Origin: Candidatus Cacconaster equi
GTDB lineage: Bacteria > Bacteroidota > Bacteroidia > Bacteroidales > UBA932
DNA: 41,218 nt
Reading direction: 5' to 3'
Assembly: GCA_018065895.1 (NCBI GenBank)
Contig: JAGHSK010000048.1
Coordinates: forward strand, 1 to 41,218
Shown piece after piece: positions 18,231 through 26,639 of the stretch (position 1 is the first letter of the stretch; every line of letters starts with the position of its first letter). The notes under the pieces were generated by a model. The model searched no databases. It had not been told where the DNA came from and saw only the letters and a list, made by a program, of their open reading frames with translations. The translations under genes were made by a program, and so were the position numbers.

Positions 18231-20242
18231 TGAAAAATATCAAGATATATATTGCTTTCGGATGTCTCGCGGTGGCGATGATATTTCTATATCCGAGAGA
18301 GGGGAAATTTCAGTACAAATATCAGAAGGGACATCCCTGGATGTATGAGACCCTGATTGCACCGATAGATTTCCCGCTCCTCAAGAGCAGGGACGAGATG
18401 CTGGAAGAAAAGGAGTTGAAGGCACAGGAGCTTATCGACTACTACAATTTTGATGAAGAACTTTCCAAAGTCCAGATCGAGAAATTCATTCATGCGGCCA
18501 CTCAGACCGAAATGGATGAAAAGGTGATGAAATATGTGGTCGGCGAGCTGGACGAGGCCTATACGAGGGGGATAGTTTCTGATTTCGGAGAGGAAAATGT
18601 CGAGGGAAAGGTTATTTCCGTGAAGAAAGACAAGAGAATCACGGAAATTCCGGCAAGTGAGGTGTCTGACATCAATACTGTTTACAATAAGATCAAGGCT
18701 GACGTGGCCTATGATTTTCAGGATATGGTCGTGGATTCGCTCATCAATGCGATGAACCTGCGCAATTACATCGTGCCCAATCTTTCCTATGATGACGCCT
18801 TTACCCAATTGATGCATAAGGAGGCCGTCAATTATGTCTCACCGACCAAGGGAATGATATATGCAGGACAGCTTATCGTGACGAAAGGCGAAATAGTTAC
18901 TGCGGACATATGTGAAATGCTGGACTCATACAAGGCTGAATATAAGATGAGTTTCGGTTATCAGGGAAGCGATTTCTCAATGTGGCTCAACCATATCGTA
19001 ATGGTGCTTGCCATGCTGCTGATGTTGTTTTTGACTGTTTTCTTCCTGGAACCTGACGCGTTGTCCGACATCCGCAAATGTATATTCTTCCTTTTGACAC
19101 TTTTCATCCCGTTTCTGGTTACCGTTCTGATGTTCAGGTTCAATCCCGGATATTTCTATGTGGTTCCGTTTGCTGTCATAGTGTTGTACGCCAGTGCTTT
19201 CTTCAAGCCATCAGTGGTGCTGGGCGTCTATTTAGTGTCGTTGATGCCGGTTCTTGTGATTCCGGAAAACGGGCTTGAACTTTTTATGATAAACGTCCTC
19301 GCCGGCTCGATGCTCCTGCTGTCCTATCAGAGGTTCAACAGGGGATGGCTTCAGTTTGTCAATGTATTGGTGCTCTTTGCCGTAATGGGTATTGTCTACG
19401 CGTCATTCCATATAACGACAGCGGGGACTTCGGTGTTTTTCAGCAAACGGGAACTGATGCTGCTCGGAATCAACGCCATTCTTGTCGTGATGCTCTATCC
19501 GTTCGTGTTCCTGATAGAGAAGTTTTTTTCATTTGTATCATATGCCCGTCTGTGGGAGCTGTCTGATACTAACAACAGATTGTTGCAGACACTCCAGCAG
19601 AAGGCTCCCGGCACGTTCCAGCACTCACTGCAGGTTGCCAATCTCGCCGAAAAGGCCGCAAGTGTGATTGGGGCCAACCCGATGCTTCTCAGAGTCGGCT
19701 CGCTGTATCACGATATCGGAAAGTCGGAGAATCCGATGTGTTTCATTGAAAATCAGACCGCCGGGGTTGATTACCACAAGGATCTTACCCCGGAGGAAAG
19801 CGCATCTGAAATAATAAAGCATGTAAGCTGCGGCATTGCTCTTGCCAACAAGGCCAAACTTCCCCAGATCATCGTTGATTTCATCGCTTCCCATCACGGA
19901 AAGTCGATGACCGGCTATTTCTACAGCGTATATTGCAACAATGGTGGAGATCCGGAGAACAAAAAGCCTTTCACGTATGACGGAAAGCGTCCGCAGACTA
20001 AAGAGGAGGCAATCCTTATGCTGGCGGATACCGTTGAGGCAGCATCAAGGACATTGAAGGATTACAGCGAAGCCACCATTTCGGCTTTGGTTGACAATCT
20101 GTTCGAGAACAAGTATCCGGAGCTGTCCGAATCAGACATCACAATCCGGGAAATCGGGATTGTCAAGGAGACTTTCAAAGGATACCTTATGCAGATCTAC
20201 CACGCAAGGATCGCTTACCCCAAAAGAGAGAAAGCACAGTAA
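18230..20242 (+). CDS. pgpH: PgpH-type membrane HD phosphodiesterase (c-di-AMP)
   Basis: The product has 670 residues. An N-terminal membrane helix (about 5-21) precedes an extracytoplasmic 7TMR-HDED domain of about 220 residues with 'YVSPTKGMIYAGQLIVTKGEIV'. Seven hydrophobic helices follow (about 245-440). The cytoplasmic HD domain has H465, H494-D495 ('SLYHDIGKSENP'), H555-H556 ('ASHHGKS') and a late Asp in 'LADTVEA'. Proteins with this architecture hydrolyse cyclic di-AMP to pApA and are widespread in Bacteroidota. The last 56 bases overlap the 3' end of lnt on the other strand. The activity is inferred from family membership. Confidence 0.92.
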   Translation: MKNIKIYIAFGCLAVAMIFLYPREGKFQYKYQKGHPWMYETLIAPIDFPLLKSRDEMLEEKELKAQELIDYYNFDEELSKVQIEKFIHAATQTEMDEKVMKYVVGELDEAYTRGIVSDFGEENVEGKVISVKKDKRITEIPASEVSDINTVYNKIKADVAYDFQDMVVDSLINAMNLRNYIVPNLSYDDAFTQLMHKEAVNYVSPTKGMIYAGQLIVTKGEIVTADICEMLDSYKAEYKMSFGYQGSDFSMWLNHIVMVLAMLLMLFLTVFFLEPDALSDIRKCIFFLLTLFIPFLVTVLMFRFNPGYFYVVPFAVIVLYASAFFKPSVVLGVYLVSLMPVLVIPENGLELFMINVLAGSMLLLSYQRFNRGWLQFVNVLVLFAVMGIVYASFHITTAGTSVFFSKRELMLLGINAILVVMLYPFVFLIEKFFSFVSYARLWELSDTNNRLLQTLQQKAPGTFQHSLQVANLAEKAASVIGANPMLLRVGSLYHDIGKSENPMCFIENQTAGVDYHKDLTPEESASEIIKHVSCGIALANKAKLPQIIVDFIASHHGKSMTGYFYSVYCNNGGDPENKKPFTYDGKRPQTKEEAILMLADTVEAASRTLKDYSEATISALVDNLFENKYPELSESDITIREIGIVKETFKGYLMQIYHARIAYPKREKAQ

Positions 20243-21809
20243 CGGCAAGTGCCAGAAGAAATAATCTGCATGCCGAAAGTCCGATCACATCACCGTATTT
20301 CACAAAATGTGTGATGTCGTCAAAACATTCTATGTTGGAGCGGAATGCTGTTTCCTCCCACCATCGGGTGCTTGAAAGCACATTGCCCTGTCGGTCGATG
20401 ACCCCGGAAATTCCCGTGTTTGCCGCGTGGACGACATATCGTCTGTTTTCTATTGCACGCAGTCTGGCGAATCTGAAATGCTGTCTGTATCCCGGAGTGT
20501 CACCCCACCACCCGTCATTGGTCATTACCGCAAGAAAATTTGCGCCCTTCTTTGTGGCCATACGGGAATAATCCCCGTAGATCGACTCGTAGCATATCAT
20601 TGCACCTACTTTCAAATCTCCGTTGCGTCCAGCCAAGGCATCCATCTCATCCTGCGTTCCGTAACTGTCCGAAGATCCTCCGAATTTGGCCACAAGCGGA
20701 CCAAGGAATTTCAAAACGTTCTGGTACGGGATAATTTCCACCCCGGGAACAAGCTTCGATTTGAAGTAGTGGCTTGAAATGCTCTTTCCGTCTGTTATCA
20801 TCGCGGTGTTGAAGCTGTCGTACCAGAAATTTCCAATTCTCCTTGCACTGCGTGTAGGCTTTATTGATGACGTATATGTCCTGTATGTCAGCGCTCCCAG
20901 GAGCATCTCCGTATTGGGATGCATTTCAAAGAAGTCTGCATAGACCATCATTGAAGAGTTGCCGGAAGGGCTGTCAATATTGATGTCGAACGTAAAGGTC
21001 TCAGGGGTGATGACAAAGCGTGTCGAATCGCTTACATATGATTCGGCGAGCTCCATAAGCCTGTGGTCCAATCTGGCCTGCGGGAGGATGCCGTATTTGC
21101 TGAACGGGTCGATGTTCGGCTGGATGACAACCACCTCGCAAGGCGATCCTTTCTTCATCGAATCCACCCTCTTCATATGCAGGGAGACAATGATGGGAAG
21201 GATTGCTGTTGCAACTGAAACCGCCATCCACACTGATGCTTTTCTGCGTTCTCCGGCAGTGATGCACAGAAAGACGAAAATGCCTGTCAGGAATATCCAC
21301 AGAGTCCCTCCCAATGCACCTGTTACAGAATACCATTGGACAATGCTTGTGGATGTGGCGAAGGCATTGCCCAGAACAAGCCATGGCCAGGAAATTTCAA
21401 CGTTGAAATATACGTGCTCCCAAGCAAGCCAGGCTGCGGTCAGGAACAGATATGCAATAATACGCGGCGATTTGGGCCAGATGCGATCCTGCACCTTTCT
21501 GAACCATCGGAAAAGCCCGAAAACAAGGGCCATCTGCAGGCTGTTCAGGAATATGGCGGCAACAGCTCCTGCCTGGGAAACGTACCATATCCAGAAGGTG
21601 GTCGCCACATTGAATGCGAGAAAGGCTGCAAGGAAATAAAGCCAGCAGTGTTTCGCTCCCGAGTCATACAGCACTTTGTCTGCCAGGAAGAGCGGAACAA
21701 GCGAAACCAGGGCCAGAGGGGCACTTCCCGGAATCAGAAATGGGACGGAAAGGAGAACTGCGAAAGCGAACAGCAGAAGCCAGACCCTCAATTTTGTTTT
21801 TTTTGTCAT
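20187..21809 (-). CDS. lnt: Apolipoprotein N-acyltransferase
   Basis: The product has 540 residues. Several hydrophobic helices (about 9-210) are followed by a nitrilase-type carbon-nitrogen hydrolase domain with E270 ('VITPETFT'), K352 ('FKSKLVPGVE') and C406 ('MICYESIYGD'), then 'TNDGWWGDTPGYRQH' and 'RLRAIENRRYVVHAANTGISG'. A last membrane helix ends the protein. Lnt adds the third acyl chain to lipoproteins at the periplasmic face of the inner membrane. This fits an organism rich in lipoproteins, and one lipoprotein gene lies at 820-1230. It is convergent with pgpH, with 56 bases of 3' overlap. Confidence 0.95.
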   Translation of the reverse strand: MTKKTKLRVWLLLFAFAVLLSVPFLIPGSAPLALVSLVPLFLADKVLYDSGAKHCWLYFLAAFLAFNVATTFWIWYVSQAGAVAAIFLNSLQMALVFGLFRWFRKVQDRIWPKSPRIIAYLFLTAAWLAWEHVYFNVEISWPWLVLGNAFATSTSIVQWYSVTGALGGTLWIFLTGIFVFLCITAGERRKASVWMAVSVATAILPIIVSLHMKRVDSMKKGSPCEVVVIQPNIDPFSKYGILPQARLDHRLMELAESYVSDSTRFVITPETFTFDINIDSPSGNSSMMVYADFFEMHPNTEMLLGALTYRTYTSSIKPTRSARRIGNFWYDSFNTAMITDGKSISSHYFKSKLVPGVEIIPYQNVLKFLGPLVAKFGGSSDSYGTQDEMDALAGRNGDLKVGAMICYESIYGDYSRMATKKGANFLAVMTNDGWWGDTPGYRQHFRFARLRAIENRRYVVHAANTGISGVIDRQGNVLSSTRWWEETAFRSNIECFDDITHFVKYGDVIGLSACRLFLLALAVTVLSLFWGKRSLRGRSA

Positions 21810-21830
21810 AATTTCCCTGCCTTATAGTCG

Positions 21831-21838
21831 CAAAGTTA
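21831..21838 (-). promoter_or_regulatory. -7 promoter element for lnt
   Basis: TAACTTTG on the minus strand is a perfect TAnnTTTG, 21 bases upstream of the lnt start. It is the same octamer as in front of the esterase gene. Confidence 0.55.
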
Positions 21839-21841
21839 GAA

Positions 21842-21866
21842 TATATTTGTCAATTTATTATATTTG
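21842..21866 (+). promoter_or_regulatory. Two tandem -7 elements for the LysE-feoAB unit
   Basis: TATATTTG occurs at 21842-21849 and again at 21859-21866, each a perfect TAnnTTTG. The second lies 26 bases before the start at 21893 and is the likelier one. No good -33 element was found for either. Confidence 0.5.
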
Positions 21867-21892
21867 TGCCACGAAATTGGGTGTGGAAGGTT

Positions 21893-22543
21893 ATGGTGGA
21901 AAATTTCATAAAAGCTATCCTTATCGGGTTGGGAGCATCTATTCCTCTCGGGCCTCTGGGTATCATGTGCATTCAGCGTACTCTCAGCAAGGGGCGTGCT
22001 TCCGGCTTTTCCGTAGGGCTCGGATCATCTCTGGGCGACACCATCTATGCCGCCATAGCTTTGCTTTCCCTGGCATTTGTGAGTGATTTCCTGGACCGTA
22101 ACAGGGTTTGGGTGATGATTATCGGCGGTATTATCGTCGTGCTGATCGGTCTTCAGATAGCAATAAAGAATCCTATCAAGGATATAAAAAATCCTTCGGA
22201 CAAGGTCCGCAATACTTCAAAACACTTCCAGGATGCCGCTACGGGTTTCCTTATGACGCTTTCCAATCCCGGTGCGCTTGTCCTGATGCTCGGTTTGTTC
22301 GCCTTTTTCGGACTTGATCTGGGCGAAGATTATCAGATATACTCGGTTCTTGTCGTTCTTGCCGGCATATTCATCGGCACGGCGGGCTGGTGGTTCGTCC
22401 TCAGCTGGGCAGTGAATCTGTTCCGGAAAAGATTCCGGCTCAGGCAATTGATTATTGCCAACAGAATAGCTGGGCTTGTGATTGCGGCGATAGGCTTCGC
22501 CTCCATAGCCGAAGGCCTTTTCAACCTGTTGTTCATGAAATAA
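21893..22543 (+). CDS. LysE-family membrane exporter
   Basis: The product has 216 residues from ATG 21893, preceded by GGAAGG at a short spacing. It has about six hydrophobic segments. The first contains the family hallmark 'IGLGASIPLGPLGIMCIQRTLSKGRASGFSVGLGSSLGDTIYAAIA', a LysE/RhtB-like N-terminus with the conserved P-x-G-P pattern. 'LTLSNPGALVLMLGLFAFFG'-type sequence follows in the middle. LysE proteins export amino acids or related small molecules across the inner membrane; the substrate cannot be read from sequence. It is six bases upstream of feoAB and probably co-transcribed with it; the reason for that pairing is not clear. Confidence 0.85.
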   Translation: MVENFIKAILIGLGASIPLGPLGIMCIQRTLSKGRASGFSVGLGSSLGDTIYAAIALLSLAFVSDFLDRNRVWVMIIGGIIVVLIGLQIAIKNPIKDIKNPSDKVRNTSKHFQDAATGFLMTLSNPGALVLMLGLFAFFGLDLGEDYQIYSVLVVLAGIFIGTAGWWFVLSWAVNLFRKRFRLRQLIIANRIAGLVIAAIGFASIAEGLFNLLFMK

Positions 22544-22549
22544 TCCGAT

Positions 22550-24904
22550 ATGGCTCAAATGACTCTCAAAGACCTTTCAGTAGGACAGATGGCAACGATA
22601 AAGTCCGTCGGTGGTCAAGGGGCGCTGAGGCAGCACTTTCTCGATATGGGTGTAATCCCTGGAGCTGATGTCACTTTAGTGAAACTGGCGCCTATGGGAG
22701 ATCCGATGGAACTCAGGATTCACGGATATGAATTGACTCTCAGGAAAGAAGATGCGTCCCGGATATTGATATCAGACCCCAGGGATGAATATTTCATAGA
22801 CTCACAGAAAGTCAAAGAGGATGCCCCGCACCCTGGTTTGGGTGAAGGCGGTGTATATCATACGCATCAGGGAGAGCGACCGCTTCCTGACGATACGTGT
22901 CTGACATTTGCTCTTGCCGGCAACCAGAATAGTGGTAAAACGTTTCTTTTCAACCAGCTTACCGGCTCAAACCGGCACGTGGGCAATTTCCCCGGAGTTA
23001 CAGTTGACAGAATGGATGGTGCTATCAGAAGTCATCCCAATACTCTTGTCACCGATCTTCCCGGCATATACTCACTCTCTCCTTATTCGAAACAGGAGAT
23101 GCTGACGCGGGAATTCATATTGAAAGAAAAGCCTAAGGGCATAATAAACATAGTGGATGCAACCAATATTGAGAGAAATCTGTACCTGACGATGCAACTT
23201 ATGGAGTTGAATATTCCTATGGTGCTTGCTCTCAATATGATGGATGAGGTTGTGGCCAATGGCGGAACCATACTGGTAAACGAAATGGAGCGTCAGCTCG
23301 GCATTCCTGTCGTGCCTGTTTCAGCAGCGAAAAACGAGGGTATTGAAGAGCTGGTCGATCACGCCATACACGTTGCTCATTACCAGGAATCCCCGGGCAG
23401 GACTGATTTCTGTTCGGCTGATGACCATAATGGTGCGGTTCACCGTTGCCTTCACGCAATAATGCATCTGATAGAAGACCATGCCGTACGTGCTGACATA
23501 CCATTGAGATTTGCGGCATCGAAGCTTGCCGAGGGTGACAAGACCATTATGAATGCTTTGAATCTCGACAGGAATGAGAAGGAGAGTCTGGAACATCTTC
23601 TGGAACAGATGGAAGCGGAAAGCGGATTGGACAGGTGCGCGGCAATAGCCGATATGCGCTTCAAGTTCATAACTGACATATGCTCTTCCACCGTGATCAA
23701 GCCCAAGGAGAGCAGGGAGTACAGGAGAAGTCGGAAAATGGACGGGATTCTGACGGGAAAGTGGACGGCTATCCCTGCGTTCCTGCTAATAATGGCTTTT
23801 GTGTTCTGGGCTACTTTCGGTCCGTTCGGATCGTGGCTTTCACGGCTGCTTGACAATGGAATCGATACTCTTACACAATTTGTTGACAGATCGCTTACAA
23901 CATACGGCCTGAATCCGATAGTACAGTCGCTTGTGGTTGACGGCATATTCGTCGGTGTTGGTGCCGTACTAAGTTTCCTTCCATTCATAATCGTTCTGTT
24001 CCTCTTTTTATCGTTACTTGAGGACAGCGGCTACATAGCGCGTGTGGCATTCGTTATGGACAGGATACTCAGAAAAATAGGTTTGTCCGGGCGCAGCATC
24101 GTCTCCTTGCTTGTAGGATTCGGCTGCACTGTGCCTGCGGTGATGGCCTCTCGCACGATTCCGTCTGAACGGGACAGAAAGATGACAATCCTGCTCACTC
24201 CTTATATGAGTTGTTCCGCGAAGCTGCCTATCTATGCGCTTTTTGCTTCAGCATTCTTCCCTCAGTATGGTGCCATGCCGGTGATTCTGCTTTACCTGAC
24301 AAGCCTGTTGGTGGGAATATGTGTTGCCTTGGGCTTTCGCAAAACGCTTTTCAAGGGTGAGCCGGTGCCTTTCGTAATGGAGTTGCCAAATTACAGAATG
24401 CCGGCTGTGAAGAATGTGTGCCGGCTTGTGTGGGATAAGGCAAAGGACTTTATAACCAATGCTTTCACCGTGATTTTCGTGGCATCAATCATTATTTGGT
24501 TTCTGCAGAAATTCGATATTAGGCTGAATGTGGTATCCGATCCTGAAAACAGTATCCTTGCAATGATTGCAGGGGTGATAGCCCCTGTTTTCAAGCCGCT
24601 CGGCTTTGGCACGTGGCAGATATCCACAGCTCTTATCACAGGTTTTATGTCAAAGGAGAGTGTGATTTCCACCCTTTCAGTGCTTCTTGGCGACGGAGCG
24701 GCCAGTTTGACCACTTTCATCACTCCCGTAGCCGCCGTTTCGATGCTGGCATTCATACTTCTCTATACGCCGTGCATTGCCGCCATCAATTCAGTCAGAA
24801 GGGAACTTGGAGGGAAGTGGGCCATCTTCATGGTAATAGGTCAGTGCGTCATTGCGTGGATAGTGGCATACCTGGTACACCTTGCGGCACTGATGATAAT
24901 GTAG
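22550..24904 (+). CDS. feoB: Ferrous iron transporter, FeoA-FeoB fusion
   Basis: The product has 784 residues. Residues about 1-78 are a FeoA (SH3-like) domain: 'TLKDLSVGQMATIKSVGGQGALRQHFLDMGVIPG'. A linker of about 40 residues leads to the FeoB G domain: G1 'AGNQNSGKT' (123-131), 'GNFPGVTVDRMDG', G3 'DLPGIYSLSPYS' and G4 'NMMDE'. The helical GDI domain follows, then the membrane permease with the two Gate motifs ('VGFGCTVPAVMASRTI', 'LTPYMSCSAKLPIYALFASAFF') and the late 'FMSKESVISTLSVLLG' and 'LLYTPCIAAINSVRRELG'. It imports Fe2+ across the inner membrane. FeoA-FeoB fusions are common in Bacteroidota. The gene for its cysteine-rich partner peptide lies directly downstream. Confidence 0.97.
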   Translation: MAQMTLKDLSVGQMATIKSVGGQGALRQHFLDMGVIPGADVTLVKLAPMGDPMELRIHGYELTLRKEDASRILISDPRDEYFIDSQKVKEDAPHPGLGEGGVYHTHQGERPLPDDTCLTFALAGNQNSGKTFLFNQLTGSNRHVGNFPGVTVDRMDGAIRSHPNTLVTDLPGIYSLSPYSKQEMLTREFILKEKPKGIINIVDATNIERNLYLTMQLMELNIPMVLALNMMDEVVANGGTILVNEMERQLGIPVVPVSAAKNEGIEELVDHAIHVAHYQESPGRTDFCSADDHNGAVHRCLHAIMHLIEDHAVRADIPLRFAASKLAEGDKTIMNALNLDRNEKESLEHLLEQMEAESGLDRCAAIADMRFKFITDICSSTVIKPKESREYRRSRKMDGILTGKWTAIPAFLLIMAFVFWATFGPFGSWLSRLLDNGIDTLTQFVDRSLTTYGLNPIVQSLVVDGIFVGVGAVLSFLPFIIVLFLFLSLLEDSGYIARVAFVMDRILRKIGLSGRSIVSLLVGFGCTVPAVMASRTIPSERDRKMTILLTPYMSCSAKLPIYALFASAFFPQYGAMPVILLYLTSLLVGICVALGFRKTLFKGEPVPFVMELPNYRMPAVKNVCRLVWDKAKDFITNAFTVIFVASIIIWFLQKFDIRLNVVSDPENSILAMIAGVIAPVFKPLGFGTWQISTALITGFMSKESVISTLSVLLGDGAASLTTFITPVAAVSMLAFILLYTPCIAAINSVRRELGGKWAIFMVIGQCVIAWIVAYLVHLAALMIM

Positions 24905-24907
24905 GCT

Positions 24908-25060
24908 ATGAATGTGTTATCCTACATAGTTATTGCTCTGATTATCGTCGCCCTGGTCTTCGCGATACGGGGTATCAGGAAGAACAGGTGCGTTGGAGGA
25001 TGTTCCGGATGCCCTCACAGGGATGGTTGCCTTGATTATCACGAAAACAAAGAGAAATAA
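24908..25060 (+). CDS. FeoB-associated cysteine-rich membrane peptide
   Basis: The 50-residue product begins three bases after the feoAB stop. One N-terminal membrane helix (about 4-20) is followed by 'RKNRCVGGCSGCPHRDGC', with Cys 28, 32, 35 and 41. This is the layout of the FeoB-associated Cys-rich family, a small single-helix protein with a cytoplasmic cysteine cluster usually encoded after feoB. It is proposed to act like FeoC or to bind iron or an iron-sulfur cluster at the transporter; the mechanism is not established. It ends two bases before the LOG-family gene, so all belong to one transcript. Confidence 0.88.
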   Translation: MNVLSYIVIALIIVALVFAIRGIRKNRCVGGCSGCPHRDGCLDYHENKEK

Positions 25061-25062
25061 AA

Positions 25063-25614
25063 ATGAATATATCTGTCTATCTCGGTTCGTCAATCCATTG
25101 TGATGACAAATTCAACAAACTGGCCTATGAGGTCGGGGAACGTTTCGCCCGTCAGGGGCATACCATTGTCTACGGAGGAGCGAATGTGGGGACAATGAAG
25201 TATCTTGCTGACGGAGCAATGTCCGCCGGAGGCAGGATAATCGGAATCTTTCCGAAAGATTTCAAGGGAACCCGCGACATATGGCATGCTGGAATAGAGG
25301 TTCAGCGGAAGGATCTTCAGGAAATGATAGAGGTGGCGGATTTCGCCGAACGCAAGAAACTTATGGAGGAGATGGGGGATTGCTGCGTTGTTCTGCCGGG
25401 CAGTTTCGGAACATTGGACGAGATGTTCACATATGCCTGTGACCGGTCCATAGACAAGCATGAAAAGAATATATATCTGCTCAATTATGAAGGATATTAC
25501 GACCCTGTGATACAACTTGTCGAAAATATGAACTCCACAGGCTTCATGAAGCCTCACCTGAAGGGTATGTTCGTTTACTGTTCGACATTGGACGAGCTTA
25601 TGCAGAATTTTTAA
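25063..25614 (+). CDS. LOG-family protein (nucleoside monophosphate phosphoribohydrolase-like)
   Basis: The product has 183 residues. It has a Rossmann-like fold with 'YLGSS' at the N-terminus, the nucleotide-binding 'VYGGANVGTMKYLADGA' (37-53), 'AERKKLMEEMGDCCVVLPG' and the active-site loop at 112-120, which reads PGSFGTLDE. The canonical LOG motif is PGGxGTxxE, so the second Gly is Ser here. Family members hydrolyse nucleoside 5'-monophosphates to the free base and ribose 5-phosphate, and some release cytokinins. It is the last gene of the LysE-feoAB unit. Its physiological role is unknown. Confidence 0.85.
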   Translation: MNISVYLGSSIHCDDKFNKLAYEVGERFARQGHTIVYGGANVGTMKYLADGAMSAGGRIIGIFPKDFKGTRDIWHAGIEVQRKDLQEMIEVADFAERKKLMEEMGDCCVVLPGSFGTLDEMFTYACDRSIDKHEKNIYLLNYEGYYDPVIQLVENMNSTGFMKPHLKGMFVYCSTLDELMQNF

Positions 25615-25644
25615 ATAAATATGCACCTTGTCCGAAACAATTCT

Positions 25645-25652
25645 TATATTTG
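25645..25652 (+). promoter_or_regulatory. -7 promoter element of the his operon
   Basis: TATATTTG is a perfect TAnnTTTG. It ends 17 bases before the leader-peptide ATG, predicting a transcript that starts shortly before that codon. No convincing -33 element was found. Confidence 0.6.
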
Positions 25653-25669
25653 TACGGAAATATTACACA

Positions 25670-25714
25670 ATGACTTTGTCAAACGCTACATATTGCCATC
25701 ATCACCACGCATAA
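25670..25714 (+). CDS. hisL: Histidine-operon leader peptide (MTLSNATYCHHHHA)
   Basis: This 14-codon frame contains four consecutive His codons at 25697-25708, two codons before the stop at 25712-25714. It begins close to the predicted transcription start and lies 73 bases upstream of hisG, between a promoter element and an intrinsic terminator. In classical amino-acid attenuation, scarce charged tRNA-His stalls the ribosome on these codons. There is no Shine-Dalgarno, as is common in this phylum. The position, the His run and the downstream RNA elements together make chance unlikely. Confidence 0.85.
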   Translation: MTLSNATYCHHHHA

Positions 25715-25721
25715 ACATGCA

Positions 25722-25784
25722 GGGTGGGATATGTATTGATTCATAACTTATATTTGCCTGCCCGCGATAAGGGCGGGCTTTTTT
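25722..25784 (+). promoter_or_regulatory. his attenuator: antiterminator segment and intrinsic terminator
   Basis: The terminator is a 6-bp stem GCCCGC (25760-25765) / GCGGGC (25773-25778) with a 7-base loop and six T (25779-25784), ending three bases before hisG. An alternative pairing exists: GGGTGG (25722-25727) with CTGCCC (25758-25763), six pairs including two wobbles, which would occupy the 5' arm of the terminator. A ribosome stalled on the His codons (25697-25708) would leave 25722 onward free to form the antiterminator. A ribosome reaching the stop codon would cover it and allow termination. Confidence 0.8.
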
Positions 25785-25787
25785 ATT

Positions 25788-26639
25788 ATGCTAAGGATAG
25801 CGATACAGAACAAGGGGCGGCTGAATGAGGACAGCATCAGGCTCCTCAAGGAGGCGGGAATCGCAGTTGACGATTCCAAACGCAAGTTTTTGGCCAAGGT
25901 GAACGATTTCCCGATGGAAATACTTTATCTGCGGGATGATGACATTCCTCAGACTGTCGCCGGTGGAGTGGCGGACGTGGGGATAGTCGGACTGAACGAG
26001 GTGGAGGAGAGAGGCTGCAATGTGGATGTTGTGAAACATCTCGGATTCGGCGGGTGCAGGATATCGTTGGCTGTACCCAAGAATGATGAATACGAATCTC
26101 TCGATTTCTTCCGTGGAAAGCGTGTGGCGACCTCTTATCCGAATATTCTTTCCCGTTTTTTTGAGCGGAATGGAATAAACGCCGAGATTGTGACGATTGC
26201 CGGCTCCGTTGAAATAGCGCCTGCGGCAGGAATGTCGGATGCGATTTTCGACATCGTTTCATCCGGTGGGACATTGGTGTCCAATGGACTGAAAGAGGTT
26301 GAGAGGGTTTTTGCAAGTGAGGCTGTGCTCATCGCAAATCCGTCTTTGTCCGCTGAGAAAAAGGAGATTCTGGATGAATTTCTTTTCCGTTTTTCCGCTA
26401 TCGAACGGGGACGTGGAATGAAATATCTTTTGATGAACGTACCTTCGGAGGCAATAGACAAGGCTATAAAAATCCTTCCTGCAATGAGAAGCCCTACTGT
26501 CATGCCTTTGGCAATGGACGGGTGGTGTTCACTGCATTCAGTTGTCAATGAGAAGGAAATGTGGGAAAAGATACGTCAGCTCAAGAGTATAGGCGCCGAG
26601 GGGATACTTGTTCTGTCACTTGATAAAATAGTATTGTAA
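25788..26639 (+). CDS. hisG: ATP phosphoribosyltransferase, long form
   Basis: The product has 283 residues: the long HisG form with two periplasmic-binding-like catalytic domains ('MLRIAIQNKGRLNEDSI', 'ADVGIVGLNEVEERG', 'RVATSYPNILSRFFE', 'EIVTIAGSVEIAPAAGMSDAIFDIVSSGGTL') and a C-terminal PII-like regulatory domain from about 210 to 283. It joins ATP and PRPP in the first step of histidine synthesis and is normally feedback-inhibited by histidine through the C-terminal domain. It does not need HisZ. There is no Shine-Dalgarno: the attenuator T-run lies directly in front. Its stop overlaps the hisD start (TAATG). Confidence 0.97.
   Translation: MLRIAIQNKGRLNEDSIRLLKEAGIAVDDSKRKFLAKVNDFPMEILYLRDDDIPQTVAGGVADVGIVGLNEVEERGCNVDVVKHLGFGGCRISLAVPKNDEYESLDFFRGKRVATSYPNILSRFFERNGINAEIVTIAGSVEIAPAAGMSDAIFDIVSSGGTLVSNGLKEVERVFASEAVLIANPSLSAEKKEILDEFLFRFSAIERGRGMKYLLMNVPSEAIDKAIKILPAMRSPTVMPLAMDGWCSLHSVVNEKEMWEKIRQLKSIGAEGILVLSLDKIVL

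Noticed and set aside
20959-21827. Plus-strand open frames opposite lnt
   Set aside because: Shadows of the conserved Lnt coding sequence; no independent start or domain.
24613-25035. Plus-strand frame of 140 codons spanning the end of feoAB and the small peptide gene
   Set aside because: It is out of frame with FeoB and with the cysteine-rich peptide, both of which have clear family signatures.
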